DNA from: Streptomyces sp. Ag109_O5-1
GTDB taxonomy: Bacteria > Actinomycetota > Actinomycetes > Streptomycetales > Streptomycetaceae
Length of the DNA stretch: 64,000 bases
Direction: 5' to 3'
Assembly (NCBI RefSeq): GCF_003814875.1
Contig: NZ_RKQF01000001.1
Coordinates: 4,092,001 to 4,156,000, forward strand
Positions within the stretch are counted from its first letter, which is position 1, and every line of letters starts with the position of its first letter. The notes beneath the pieces were generated by a model. It saw only the letters and a program-made list of their open reading frames with translations, did no database searches and had not been told where the DNA came from. Shown in pieces: positions 25,631 to 35,954 of the stretch. The position numbers and the translations under genes were made by a program.

Positions 25631-27097
25631 CTAGGAACTGTCTTTGGGGAAACTCTGTGACCGGTTTGTCCGGGCTGTGGCGATCAACCAGTCCCGGTGC
25701 TCGGGCAGTTCGCCGCCGGCCCGGGGCAGCCGTACCTCGAAGCGGGCTCCGCCGCCGTCCGGACCGTCCGTGACCGTGACCCGTCCCTGGTGCAGCGCGG
25801 TCTGCTGGGCGACCAGCGTCAGACCGAGCCCCGAGCCCGAGCTGCCGGGTCCACGCCGGAACCGCTCGAAGATGCGGTCCCGTTCGGCGGCCGGCACTCC
25901 TGCTCCGCGGTCGTCGACGGTGATCACGGCCTGTCCGTCCGCGCTCCGCAGCCCGACCGTCACATCGGCCCGGCCGTCCGGGTCCCGGCCGTGGGCCAGC
26001 GCGTTGGCGAGCAGGTTGTCCAGGAGCAGCCGCAGTCCTGGTTCCCAGCCGTGGACCGTGAGCCCGGGCGCCGCGTCCACGGTGATCCGGTCGTCCGGGG
26101 CGCGCCGCCGGGCCTCGGCCGCCGCCGCGTCGGCGACGTCCGCCAGGTCCACGGTGCCCAGGGCTTCCACCTCGACCAGGTCGCCCCGTCCCAGCTCGCG
26201 CAGCATCACCAACAGGCCGAGCAGCCGGGCGTGTTCGTGGCGCAGGTCGGTGAGGACCTCCGTGCGGTCGGGCTCCGGGAGGTGGGGGTGTGCGGCGAGG
26301 ATGTCGACGTTGGTGCCCATGCTCATCAGCGGGGTGCGCAGCTCGTGGGCGGCCGCCACCGAGAAGGAACGGGCGGTGTCCAGCGCCTCGGCGGTGCGGG
26401 CGGCCTGTTCGTCGTAGCGGGCGAGGGCCTTCTGGAGTGTGGCCGCCAGGTCGTCGACCTCGGTCACCCCGGTCGGCTCGTGGTGCAGTCGGGCGGTGCT
26501 GGTGCGCGGGTCGAGCCCCGCGGTGCGGCTGCGGAGCCGGCGCAGCGGACCGGTGGCGCCGGTGGCGATGCCCCAGGCGAGCAGGCCGGACAGGGGAGCG
26601 GCGAGCAGGGCGGTCACCAGGACCCGGCGTCGGACGAGCCGCAGCTGTGCCTGGTCCGCGGCGTTCGGTGCGAAGACCCACAGGGTGCCGGAGCCGCGGA
26701 CGGTTGTGAGGGGCTCGGCCAGCGCGCGCCAGCTGGTCCCGCCGTCCCGGACCGTGACCGGGACGGCCGCCCGCCGGGCGGGCAGCGGGACCGAGACGTC
26801 CGGCTGGGGGCCGCCGCTGAAGGTGGCGTCCGGTCCGACGACCCGTACACCGACGTCCAGGGCCGCGCTGAACAGCTGACGCTCGCGAGTGTCGGCCGCC
26901 TTGGCCCGGCCGCCCGCGCTGGCCCGCAGCAGGGCGCGGGCGGCCGGGGCCACGGCCGTGGCGCGGGCGCGGAGATGGTCGTCCTCGGCCCGGTGCAGAT
27001 CGTTGCCGACGAGGCGGAGCAGCAGCCAGCCGGAGGCGAGCACGAGCAGCGGCACGGTCACCCCGACCGCGAGCCCGATGCGGGTGGAGAGCCTCAC
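25631..27097 (-). CDS. Sensor histidine kinase
   Basis: A 488-residue membrane kinase. TM1 (about residues 6-30, GLAVGVTVPLLVLASGWLLL), an extracytoplasmic domain of ~150 residues, TM2 (VLVTALLAAPLSGLLAWGIA), HAMP, H-box FSVAAAHELRTPLMSMG with the phospho-His, N-box LLLDNLLANALAHG, G1 VDDRGAGVP and G2 GSGLGLTLV are all in order. The GTG start at 27097 overlaps the response-regulator stop (GTGA), so the two are coupled. The signal is unknown; the following secreted protein and lipoprotein may be part of the sensing circuit. Confidence 0.92.
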   Translation of the reverse strand: MRLSTRIGLAVGVTVPLLVLASGWLLLRLVGNDLHRAEDDHLRARATAVAPAARALLRASAGGRAKAADTRERQLFSAALDVGVRVVGPDATFSGGPQPDVSVPLPARRAAVPVTVRDGGTSWRALAEPLTTVRGSGTLWVFAPNAADQAQLRLVRRRVLVTALLAAPLSGLLAWGIATGATGPLRRLRSRTAGLDPRTSTARLHHEPTGVTEVDDLAATLQKALARYDEQAARTAEALDTARSFSVAAAHELRTPLMSMGTNVDILAAHPHLPEPDRTEVLTDLRHEHARLLGLLVMLRELGRGDLVEVEALGTVDLADVADAAAAEARRRAPDDRITVDAAPGLTVHGWEPGLRLLLDNLLANALAHGRDPDGRADVTVGLRSADGQAVITVDDRGAGVPAAERDRIFERFRRGPGSSGSGLGLTLVAQQTALHQGRVTVTDGPDGGGARFEVRLPRAGGELPEHRDWLIATARTNRSQSFPKDSS

Positions 27098-27792
27098 GAC
27101 GACGAGTCCCTCAGCACGAAGCCGACCCCGCGCACCGTGTGCACGAGCCGGGACCGCCCGTCCGCCTCCAGTTTGCGGCGCAGATAGCTGACGAACGTGT
27201 CGACGGCGTCGCTGCGGACGTCGAAGTCGTAGCCCCACACCCGGTCCAGCAGCTGGTCCCGGGTGAGGACGATCCCGGTGTTACGGGCGAGCACCGCCAG
27301 GAGTTCGAACTCACGCCGGGTCAGGTCGAGCGGCCGGCCGTCCCGTTCCGCGGTGCGGGCCGCCGGGTCGATCACCAGGCCGGCCACCCGCAGCACCTCC
27401 CGGCCGGTGGGCGGCCTACGGCGCAGCAGCGCCCGTAGCCGCAGCACCAGCTCCTGGAGGGCGAAGGGTTTGACGAGGTAGTCGTCGCCGCCCGCCTGGA
27501 GCCCGGCGATCCGGTCCGCGGTCTCGTCCAGCGCGGAGAGCATCAGCACGGGCAGGTCGAGGCCGTCGTCGCGGAGCCGGGTGCACACCTCGATGCCGCT
27601 CATGCCGGGCATCGACACATCGAGCACCAGCACGTCGGGCGGGGTGTCCCGGATCTCGGCGAGGGCCGCGGCCCCGCTGTCGGCCACCCGGACGGCGAAG
27701 CCGCTCAGCCTCAGTCCACGCTCCAGCGAGCGCCGGATGGCCGCGTCGTCGTCCACCACCAGCACGCCTCCGGGGCGTTCCCCCTCGCTCAT
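27094..27792 (-). CDS. OmpR-family response regulator
   Basis: A 232-residue regulator. The receiver has the acidic pocket VVDDD, phosphoacceptor Asp58 (LVLDVSMPG) and Lys108 (LVKPF). The C-terminal winged helix contains LTRREFELLAVLARNTG and RSDAVDTFVSYLRRKLEADG. It pairs with the overlapping histidine-kinase gene downstream. Divergent from the chitinase gene, with 271 bp between. There is no evidence that it controls chitinase, which carries its own dre-like repeats. Confidence 0.93.
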   Translation of the reverse strand: MSEGERPGGVLVVDDDAAIRRSLERGLRLSGFAVRVADSGAAALAEIRDTPPDVLVLDVSMPGMSGIEVCTRLRDDGLDLPVLMLSALDETADRIAGLQAGGDDYLVKPFALQELVLRLRALLRRRPPTGREVLRVAGLVIDPAARTAERDGRPLDLTRREFELLAVLARNTGIVLTRDQLLDRVWGYDFDVRSDAVDTFVSYLRRKLEADGRSRLVHTVRGVGFVLRDSSS

Positions 27793-27956
27793 GCCCGCCT
27801 CCCTCTCTCAGTGCCTGGTCAGCGTACGGCCCTCCGCCGGGCGGAGGGCAGCGGTCGTGGTCGGCCGCTCGGGCCGCCGTCGGCCCGCGCGGCGCGGCTG
27901 AGCACAAGCGGGCGGACCGGCAAGGGAGTTGGGGATCCGACACCACGTATACAGAG

Positions 27957-27998
27957 TGGTCCAGACCTATTGACCGGTGGTCCAGACCTTTCTATCCT
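27957..27998 (+). promoter_or_regulatory. Chitinase promoter with two DasR-type direct repeats
   Basis: TGGTCCAGACCT occurs perfectly twice (27957-27968 and 27978-27989), 21 bp apart, two helical turns. Each lies within a dre-like 16-mer (consensus ACTGGTCTAGACCACT). TTGACC (27970-27975) and TATCCT (27993-27998), separated by 17 bp, form a good HrdB-type promoter whose -35 sits between the repeats. Direct repeats in this arrangement are known from Streptomyces chitinase promoters, with N-acetylglucosamine/DasR control. Confidence 0.85.
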
Positions 27999-28063
27999 CA
28001 CGGCACTGTGGGTATGAGGCTCAGTCATGCCCACGTCACCCCCGATCGAGAGGGAGGCGCAGC

Positions 28064-29890
<1,827 letters not shown>

Positions 29891-29928
29891 GCCCGACGGA
29901 AAAAAGCGTCCTAAGCGACGTTGACGCT

Positions 29929-29949
29929 CCCCCGGACTTCGTCCGGGGG
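29929..29949. terminator. Chitinase terminator hairpin
   Basis: A perfect 9-bp stem, CCCCCGGAC / GTCCGGGGG with loop TTC, lies 38 bp after the chitinase stop. A second, longer inverted repeat follows at 29960-29996. The two probably end transcription from both sides. Confidence 0.75.
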
Positions 29950-29959
29950 GACCCCCACC

Positions 29960-29996
29960 CAGCGAGTGAATGCGGCTACGCCACATTCACTCGCTG
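29960..29996. terminator. Second inverted repeat, overlapping the DUF2550 3' end
   Basis: A 13-bp perfect stem (CAGCGAGTGAATG at 29960-29972, complement 29984-29996) with an 11-nt loop. The right arm contains the last codons of the DUF2550 gene, so it may act on the minus-strand transcript. Confidence 0.6.
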
Positions 29997-30422
29997 TCCG
30001 GGCGGGGCTGCTTCCAGCCACGCGAGGAATCCGGTCAGCGCGTCTTCGCTCATCGCGAGTTCGAGGCGGGTGCCCCGATGGGTACAGGCGAGGATCACGG
30101 CGTCGGAGAGCAGCGCCAGTTCCTCCTCGCCGTCGGGCAGCCGGCGGCCGGCCACCTCGATCTGGGCCCGCTCCAGGACCCGGCGGGGACGGTAGGCATA
30201 GGAGAAGACGCGGTACCACTCGACGCTGTCGCCGTTGTAGCGGGCGACGCCGTAGCTCCAGCCTTTTCCGCTGGCGTCCGGTTTCTCGGGGACGTCCCAG
30301 CGCAGCGAACAGTCGAAGGTGCCGCCGGAGCGCTGGATCAGTCTGCGGCGCAGGCCGAACAGGAACAGCCCCACCACCACGAGCGCGACCACGATTCCAC
30401 ACACAGTCAGAGCGAGGACCAT
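29976..30422 (-). CDS. DUF2550 membrane-anchored protein
   Basis: A 148-residue protein with one N-terminal transmembrane helix (MVLALTVCGIVVALVVVGLFLFGLRRRLIQR) and a soluble ~115-residue domain (SGGTFDCSLRWDVPEKP...), matching the actinobacterial DUF2550 family located after the atp operon. I chose the ATG at 30422: AGGAGG is 9 nt upstream, while the GTG at 30428 leaves only 3 nt. The domain resembles lipid/PH-like folds in length, but the function is not known. A strong terminator separates it from atpC, so it has its own transcript. Confidence 0.85.
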   Translation of the reverse strand: MVLALTVCGIVVALVVVGLFLFGLRRRLIQRSGGTFDCSLRWDVPEKPDASGKGWSYGVARYNGDSVEWYRVFSYAYRPRRVLERAQIEVAGRRLPDGEEELALLSDAVILACTHRGTRLELAMSEDALTGFLAWLEAAPPGQRVNVA

Positions 30423-30478
30423 CGGCACCGACCTCCTCGTCTCCTAGGTAATGGAACGTAAAAAAGACCCGGATCTAC

Positions 30479-30519
30479 TTCAGCCGCGGCTGGGACCCAA
30501 GGTCCCAGCCGCGGCTGAA
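30479..30519 (-). terminator. Terminator of the atp operon
   Basis: A perfect 19-bp stem (30479-30497 with 30501-30519, core CAGCCGCGGCTGGGACC) and a 3-nt loop lie 25 bp after atpC. In the minus direction a run of six T follows about 10 nt beyond the stem. One of the strongest intrinsic terminators in the window. Confidence 0.92.
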
Positions 30520-30544
30520 TGACGTCATCGCACAGCGTGCAGTG

Positions 30545-30919
30545 TCAGCGTGCTGTCGCCGCCCGCAGGCGGACGTCGGCGCGCCGCTCGGCGGTGGCGT
30601 CGCCCTCCGCCTTCGCACGCTCCAGCTCCCGCTCCACGCGCTGGACGTCGATCTCGTCCGACAGCTCGGCGATCTCGGCCAGCAGCGACAGCTTGTTGTC
30701 CGCGAACGAGATGAAACCGCCGTGCACCGCGGCGACGACCGTTCCACCTTCACTCGTACGGATGGTCACCGGGCCCGACTCCAGCACACCGAGCAGCGGC
30801 TGGTGACCGGGCATGACGCCGATGTCGCCGGACGTGGTGCGCGCGACGACCAGGGTGGCCTCGCCGGACCAGACCTCTCGGTCGGCCGCGACCAGCGCGA
30901 CGTGCAGCTCAGCAGCCAA
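30545..30919 (-). CDS. atpC: ATP synthase F1 subunit epsilon
   Basis: A 124-residue subunit that couples rotation to the central stalk and can inhibit ATP hydrolysis. N-terminal beta-barrel (ELHVALVAADREVWSGEATLVVA, GDIGVMPGHQPLLGVLESG) and a C-terminal helical hairpin. The start is TTG at 30919: GAGGAG stands upstream, and the family begins with (M)AAELHVALVAADREVW; the longer ATG frame at 31015 has no such support. Last gene of the operon, followed by the 19-bp hairpin. Confidence 0.93.
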   Translation of the reverse strand: MAAELHVALVAADREVWSGEATLVVARTTSGDIGVMPGHQPLLGVLESGPVTIRTSEGGTVVAAVHGGFISFADNKLSLLAEIAELSDEIDVQRVERELERAKAEGDATAERRADVRLRAATAR

Positions 30920-31051
30920 GGTGGCTCCTCGGGTCACCACCCGGCAGTGGCGCCGGGTGTTGGGGTCAATTCTAGTAGGCGTGAGTGAGGGGGCGGGACG
31001 CGCCCGCCCCCTCACCCGAACTCGTACCGGGTCATGAAGTCATGACCGGGT

Positions 31052-32485
31052 TCAGGAGACGCCCAGCTCCTTGGCGTTGGCCTTCAGGTCCTCGATGCCA
31101 CCGCACAGGAAGAACGCCTGCTCCGGGAAGTGGTCGTACTCGCCGTCGATGATCGCGTTGAAGGCCGCGATCGACTCGTCCAGCGGGACGTCCGAACCGT
31201 CGACGCCGGTGAACTGCTTGGCGACGTGGGTGTTCTGGGACAGGAAGCGCTCCACGCGACGGGCACGGTGGACGGTGAGCTTGTCCTCCTCGCCCAGCTC
31301 GTCGATACCGAGGATCGCGATGATGTCCTGGAGGTCCTTGTACTTCTGGAGGACCGTCTTCACGCGCATAGCGGTGTTGTAGTGGTCCGCCGCGATGTAG
31401 CGCGGGTCCAGGATCCGGGACGTGGAGTCCAGCGGGTCCACGGCCGGGTAGATGCCCTTCTCGGAGATCGGACGGGACAGCACCGTCGTCGCGTCGAGGT
31501 GGGCGAAGGTGGTGGCCGGGGCCGGGTCGGTCAGGTCGTCCGCGGGGACGTAGATCGCCTGCATCGAGGTGATCGAGTGACCACGGGTCGAGGTGATGCG
31601 CTCCTGGAGGAGACCCATCTCGTCGGCCAGGTTCGGCTGGTAGCCCACCGCGGAGGGCATGCGGCCGAGCAGGGTCGAGACCTCGGAACCGGCCTGCGTG
31701 AAGCGGAAGATGTTGTCGATGAAGAACAGCACGTCCTGCTTCTGGACGTCACGGAAGTACTCGGCCATGGTGAGGCCGGCCAGCGCGACGCGCAGACGGG
31801 TGCCCGGGGGCTCGTCCATCTGGCCGAAGACCAGGGCGGTCTTGTCGATGACGCCCGAGTCGGCCATTTCCTCGATGAGGTCGTTGCCCTCACGGGTGCG
31901 CTCACCGACACCGGCGAACACGGAGACACCGTCGTGGTTGTTGGCGACGCGGTAGATCATCTCCTGGATGAGCACCGTCTTGCCGACGCCGGCACCGCCG
32001 AACAGACCGATCTTTCCACCCTTGACGTACGGGGTGAGAAGGTCGATGACCTTGACGCCGGTCTCGAACATCTCGGTCTTCGACTCGAGCTCGTCGAAGT
32101 TCGGGGCCTTGCGGTGGATGGACCAGCGCTCGCCCTCGTACTGCTCGTCGACGTTCAGCACGTCACCGAGGGTGTTGAACACCTTGCCCTTGGTGAAGTC
32201 GCCGACCGGGACGGTGATGCCGTCGCCGGTGTCGGTGACCGGGGCCTGGCGGACCAGACCGTCGGTGGGCTGCATGGAGATGGTGCGGACCAGGCCGTCA
32301 CCCAGATGCTGGGCGACCTCCAGGGTCAGCGTCTTCTTCTCGCCGGCGTTGGCCGGGTCGGCCACCTCGACGTGAAGGGCGTTGTAGATCTCCGGCATCG
32401 CGTCGACGGGGAACTCCACGTCGACGACCGGGCCGATGACCCGGGCGACGCGGCCCGTGGCCGTCGCGGTCTCAACAGTGGTCAT
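31052..32485 (-). CDS. atpD: ATP synthase F1 subunit beta
   Basis: A 477-residue catalytic subunit. Walker A GGAGVGKT, the catalytic Glu region GERTREGNDL, Walker B VLFFIDNIFRF and the DELSEED-equivalent LGIDELGEEDKL are present. Full length. Separated from atpG by no spacer (start 32485, atpG stop at 32486), and 132 bp before atpC. Confidence 0.98.
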   Translation of the reverse strand: MTTVETATATGRVARVIGPVVDVEFPVDAMPEIYNALHVEVADPANAGEKKTLTLEVAQHLGDGLVRTISMQPTDGLVRQAPVTDTGDGITVPVGDFTKGKVFNTLGDVLNVDEQYEGERWSIHRKAPNFDELESKTEMFETGVKVIDLLTPYVKGGKIGLFGGAGVGKTVLIQEMIYRVANNHDGVSVFAGVGERTREGNDLIEEMADSGVIDKTALVFGQMDEPPGTRLRVALAGLTMAEYFRDVQKQDVLFFIDNIFRFTQAGSEVSTLLGRMPSAVGYQPNLADEMGLLQERITSTRGHSITSMQAIYVPADDLTDPAPATTFAHLDATTVLSRPISEKGIYPAVDPLDSTSRILDPRYIAADHYNTAMRVKTVLQKYKDLQDIIAILGIDELGEEDKLTVHRARRVERFLSQNTHVAKQFTGVDGSDVPLDESIAAFNAIIDGEYDHFPEQAFFLCGGIEDLKANAKELGVS

Positions 32486-33403
32486 TTATCGGTCACTCCC
32501 CGCGGTCGCGTCGGCCAGGGCGCTGGCGCCACCGACGATCTCGCTGATTTCCTGGGTGATTTCGGCCTGGCGGGCCGCGTTGGCAAGACGGGAGAGCGTG
32601 TTGATCAGCTCGCCCGCGTTGTCGGTGGCCGACTTCATCGCGCGCCGCGTGGCGGCGTGCTTCGAAGCCGCCGACTGGAGCAGCGCGTTGTAGATGCGGC
32701 TCTCCACGTAGCGCGGCAGCAGGGCGTCGAGGACGTCCTCCGCCGAGGGCTCGAAGTCGTACAGCGGGAGGATCTCGCCCTTGGGGGCGCTCTCCTCCGC
32801 GACCTCTTCGAGGCGCAGCGGCAGCAGCCGGGCGTCGAGCGCCGTCTGCGTCATCATCGACACGAACTCGGTGTAGACGATGTGGAGTTCATCCACGCCG
32901 CCGTTCGCCGTCTCCGTCTCGATGGCCTCGATCAGCGGCGCCGCGACCTTCTTGGCGTCCGCGTACGAGGGCTCGTCGGTGAAGCCCGACCACGACTCCA
33001 CGACCTTGCGCTCGCGGAAGTTGTAGTGGGCCAGACCGCGGCGGCCGACGATGTAGGTGTCGACCTCCTTGCCCTCCGCCTCGAGGCGCGCCGTCAGCTG
33101 CTCGGCGGCCTTGATCGCGTTGGAGTTGAAGGCGCCGGCCAGACCGCGGTCGCTCGTGAGGAGCAGCACCGCGGAACGGGTCGGCGTCTCCGCCTCGGTG
33201 GTCAGCGGGTGCTTGGTGTTCGAGCCGGTACCGACCGCCGTGACCGCGCGGGTGAGCTCGGTCGCGTACGGCGCGGAGGCCCGCACCTTGCGGTGCGCCT
33301 TGACGACACGCGAGGCGGCGATCATCTCCATCGCCTTGGTGATCTTCTTGGTCGCGGTGACGGATCGGATGCGACGCTTGTAGACCCGGAGCTGGGCTCC
33401 CAT
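32486..33403 (-). CDS. atpG: ATP synthase F1 subunit gamma
   Basis: A 305-residue central-stalk subunit. The N-terminal helix (MGAQLRVYKRRIRSVTATKKITKAMEMIAASR) and C-terminal helix (AMKSATDNAGELINTLSRLANAARQAEITQEISEIVGGA) form the rotor coiled coil. The actinobacterial insertion in the middle Rossmann-like domain explains the extra length over E. coli. Lies between atpA and atpD. Confidence 0.97.
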   Translation of the reverse strand: MGAQLRVYKRRIRSVTATKKITKAMEMIAASRVVKAHRKVRASAPYATELTRAVTAVGTGSNTKHPLTTEAETPTRSAVLLLTSDRGLAGAFNSNAIKAAEQLTARLEAEGKEVDTYIVGRRGLAHYNFRERKVVESWSGFTDEPSYADAKKVAAPLIEAIETETANGGVDELHIVYTEFVSMMTQTALDARLLPLRLEEVAEESAPKGEILPLYDFEPSAEDVLDALLPRYVESRIYNALLQSAASKHAATRRAMKSATDNAGELINTLSRLANAARQAEITQEISEIVGGASALADATAGSDR

Positions 33404-33424
33404 GAGTCAGGTCCCTTCCTTACG

Positions 33425-35014
33425 TCACTTGGCCGCGGCCGGAACGTCCTCGCCGAGAAGCTTGCCGTCCGAGGTCTCGAACTGCTTCTTGAAGTCGGCG
33501 ATCGCGTCGGCAACAGCGGTGAGGGTGTCGTCCGACATCTTGCCGCCCTCCTTGATGGAGGTCATGAGGCCCTGCTCCTTGCGGTGCAGGTACTCAAGCA
33601 GCTCCTTCTCGAAGCGGCGGATGTCGACGACCGGGACGTCGTCCATCTTGCCGGTGGTGCCGGCCCACACGGAGACGACCTGGTCCTCGGTGGACATCGG
33701 CTGGTACTGAGCCTGCTTGAGCAGCTCGACCAGGCGCTGACCACGCTCCAGCTGCGACTTCGACGCGGCGTCCAGGTCGGAACCGAAGGCGGCGAACGCC
33801 TCCAGCTCGCGGTACTGGGCGAGGTCCAGACGCAGACGGCCGGAGACCTGCTTCATCGCCTTGTGCTGCGCGGAACCACCGACTCGGGAGACGGAGATAC
33901 CGACGTTCAGCGCGGGGCGCTGACCAGCGTTGAACAGGTCCGACTCCAGGAAGCACTGGCCGTCGGTGATGGAGATGACGTTGGTCGGGATGAACGCCGA
34001 GACGTCGTTGGCCTTGGTCTCGACGATCGGCAGACCGGTCATCGAACCGGCACCCATGTCGTCGGAGAGCTTGGCGCAGCGCTCCAGCAGACGGGAGTGC
34101 AGGTAGAAGACGTCACCCGGGTAGGCCTCACGGCCCGGCGGGCGGCGCAGCAGCAGGGAGACGGCGCGGTAGGCGTCGGCCTGCTTCGAGAGGTCGTCGA
34201 AGATGATGAGGACGTGCTTGCCCTCGTACATCCAGTGCTGGCCGATGGCCGAGCCGGTGTACGGCGCCAGGTACTTGAAGCCGGCCGGGTCGGACGCCGG
34301 GGCGGCGACGATGGTCGTGTACTCCAGCGCGCCGGCCTCTTCCAGGGCGCCACGCACGGAGGCGATGGTCGAGCCCTTCTGGCCGATGGCGACGTAGACG
34401 CAGCGGACCTGCTTCTTCGGGTCGCCCGAGCGCCAGTTGTCGCGCTGGTTGATGATCGTGTCGACGGCCAGGGCGGTCTTGCCGGTCTGGCGGTCACCGA
34501 TGATCAGCTGACGCTGGCCGCGGCCGACCGGGGTCATCGCGTCGACGGCCTTGTAGCCGGTCTCCATCGGCTCGTGCACCGACTTGCGCTGCATGACGCC
34601 GGGAGCCTGCAGCTCCAGGGCGCGGCGGCCGGACGTCTCGATCTCGCCGAGGCCGTCGATCGGGTTGCCGAGCGGGTCGACGACGCGGCCGAGGTAGCCC
34701 TCGCCGACCGCGACGGAGAGGACCTCACCGGTGCGCTGCACCGGCTGACCCTCCTCGATGCCGCTGAACTCACCGAGGACGATGGCGCCGATCTCGCGCT
34801 CTTCCAGGTTCAGCGCGAGGCCGAGGGTGCCGTCCTCGAACTTCAGCAGTTCGTTGGCCATGGCCGAGGGAAGACCCTCGACCTTCGCGATGCCGTCGCC
34901 GGCAAGGGTGACCGTACCGACCTCCTCGCGCGAGGCCGCGTCCGGCTTGTACGACTGGACGAAGTTCTCCAGCGCGTCCCGGATCTCCTCCGGCCGGATC
35001 GTGAGCTCCGCCAT
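33425..35014 (-). CDS. atpA: ATP synthase F1 subunit alpha
   Basis: A 529-residue non-catalytic nucleotide-binding subunit. It starts MAELTIRPEEIRDALENF at ATG 35014; the upstream in-frame extension lacks family similarity. Walker A GDRQTGKTALA and the arginine-finger region VGGSAQHKAMKQVSG are visible. The 124-bp gap to atpH contains two small inverted repeats (around 35058-35110), possibly mRNA-processing or attenuation hairpins inside the operon. Confidence 0.98.
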   Translation of the reverse strand: MAELTIRPEEIRDALENFVQSYKPDAASREEVGTVTLAGDGIAKVEGLPSAMANELLKFEDGTLGLALNLEEREIGAIVLGEFSGIEEGQPVQRTGEVLSVAVGEGYLGRVVDPLGNPIDGLGEIETSGRRALELQAPGVMQRKSVHEPMETGYKAVDAMTPVGRGQRQLIIGDRQTGKTALAVDTIINQRDNWRSGDPKKQVRCVYVAIGQKGSTIASVRGALEEAGALEYTTIVAAPASDPAGFKYLAPYTGSAIGQHWMYEGKHVLIIFDDLSKQADAYRAVSLLLRRPPGREAYPGDVFYLHSRLLERCAKLSDDMGAGSMTGLPIVETKANDVSAFIPTNVISITDGQCFLESDLFNAGQRPALNVGISVSRVGGSAQHKAMKQVSGRLRLDLAQYRELEAFAAFGSDLDAASKSQLERGQRLVELLKQAQYQPMSTEDQVVSVWAGTTGKMDDVPVVDIRRFEKELLEYLHRKEQGLMTSIKEGGKMSDDTLTAVADAIADFKKQFETSDGKLLGEDVPAAAK

Positions 35015-35057
35015 CTGGGTTCCCTGCTCTCCTTGTTGGGCCCGAAGTTTCACTTGG

Positions 35058-35110
35058 GGGGTCTGGGGGCGACCCCCAGGATTCTTCTTGCACGGCCCAA
35101 CCCGGGCCGT
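35058..35110 (-). promoter_or_regulatory. Intra-operonic hairpins between atpH and atpA
   Basis: CTGGGGG-CGA-CCCCCAG near 35065-35081 and ACGGCCC-N5-GGGCCGT near 35094-35112 are two adjacent inverted repeats in the only sizeable spacer inside atpBEFHAGDC. They may set subunit stoichiometry by stabilising or processing mRNA upstream of atpA. This is inference. Confidence 0.45.
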
Positions 35111-35138
35111 CGTAAGTACGTACTGCTCTTGAGTTGGG

Positions 35139-35954
35139 TCAGCTCGCCATGCGGCGGGCCGCGTCCTCGAGCCGGTCCGCGATGGAACCGTTGATGACCT
35201 CGTCACCGACCTGCACCCGGATCCCGCCGACGACCGCGGGGTCGACGTCGAGGTTGAGGTGCATCGTGCGGCCGTAGAGCTTCGCGAGGGCGGCGCCCAG
35301 GCGCTGCTTCTGCGGCTCGCTCAGCGGCACCGCCGAGGTGACGACGGCGACGACACGGCTGCGGCGCTCCGCGGCGAGCTTGGACAGGGCCTCCAGGCCC
35401 GCTTCCAGGCTACGTCCCCGCGGCACGGTCACAAGGCGCGTGACCAGACGCTCGGTGACCGGCTTGGCGCGGCCGCCGAGCAGCCGGTGCAGCAGCTCGG
35501 TCTTCGCGGCGACGGTGGCCTTGCGGTCGGTCAGCGCGGCGCGCAGCTCGGTGCTGGAGGAGACGATCCGGCCGAACCGGAACAGCTCGTCCTCGGCGTC
35601 GTCCAGCGCGCCGGACTTCTCCGCGGCCGTGAGGTCGGCGGTGTTCGCCAGCTCCTCCAGCGCGTCCACCAGGTCGCGGGGCTGCGACCAGCGGGAGCGG
35701 ACCAGGCCGGACACCAGGTCGGCGGTGGTCTCGGAGACCTGGCCGCCGATCAGGCGCCGGACCAGCTCGGCCTTCGCCTCGCCGGCCTGTGCCGGGTCGG
35801 TGAGGACCCGGCGCAGGCCTCCCTCGCGGTCGAGCAGCGCGGTGACGGCCGCCAGCTCGTCGGCGAGCCGCGTCGCGTCCACGGACGTCGAGTCCGTCAG
35901 CGCGTCGAGACGCTCACGTGCGGCTGCCAGGGCCTCGCGGCTCGCTCCGTTCAT
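35139..35954 (-). CDS. atpH: ATP synthase F1 subunit delta
   Basis: A 271-residue peripheral-stalk subunit, about 90 residues longer than the E. coli delta protein, as usual in streptomycetes. The C-terminal conserved motif VDPAVVGGIRVQVGDEVINGSIADRLE is clear. It overlaps atpF by 4 bp (ATGA). The N-terminal ~90 residues are an additional helical region (ALAAARERLDALTDSTSVDA). Confidence 0.95.
   Translation of the reverse strand: MNGASREALAAARERLDALTDSTSVDATRLADELAAVTALLDREGGLRRVLTDPAQAGEAKAELVRRLIGGQVSETTADLVSGLVRSRWSQPRDLVDALEELANTADLTAAEKSGALDDAEDELFRFGRIVSSSTELRAALTDRKATVAAKTELLHRLLGGRAKPVTERLVTRLVTVPRGRSLEAGLEALSKLAAERRSRVVAVVTSAVPLSEPQKQRLGAALAKLYGRTMHLNLDVDPAVVGGIRVQVGDEVINGSIADRLEDAARRMAS

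Noticed and set aside
31130..35194. 1354-codon plus-strand open frame
   Set aside because: Antisense to atpD, atpG and atpA; low-complexity Val/Asp/Gly/Arg product with no family character.
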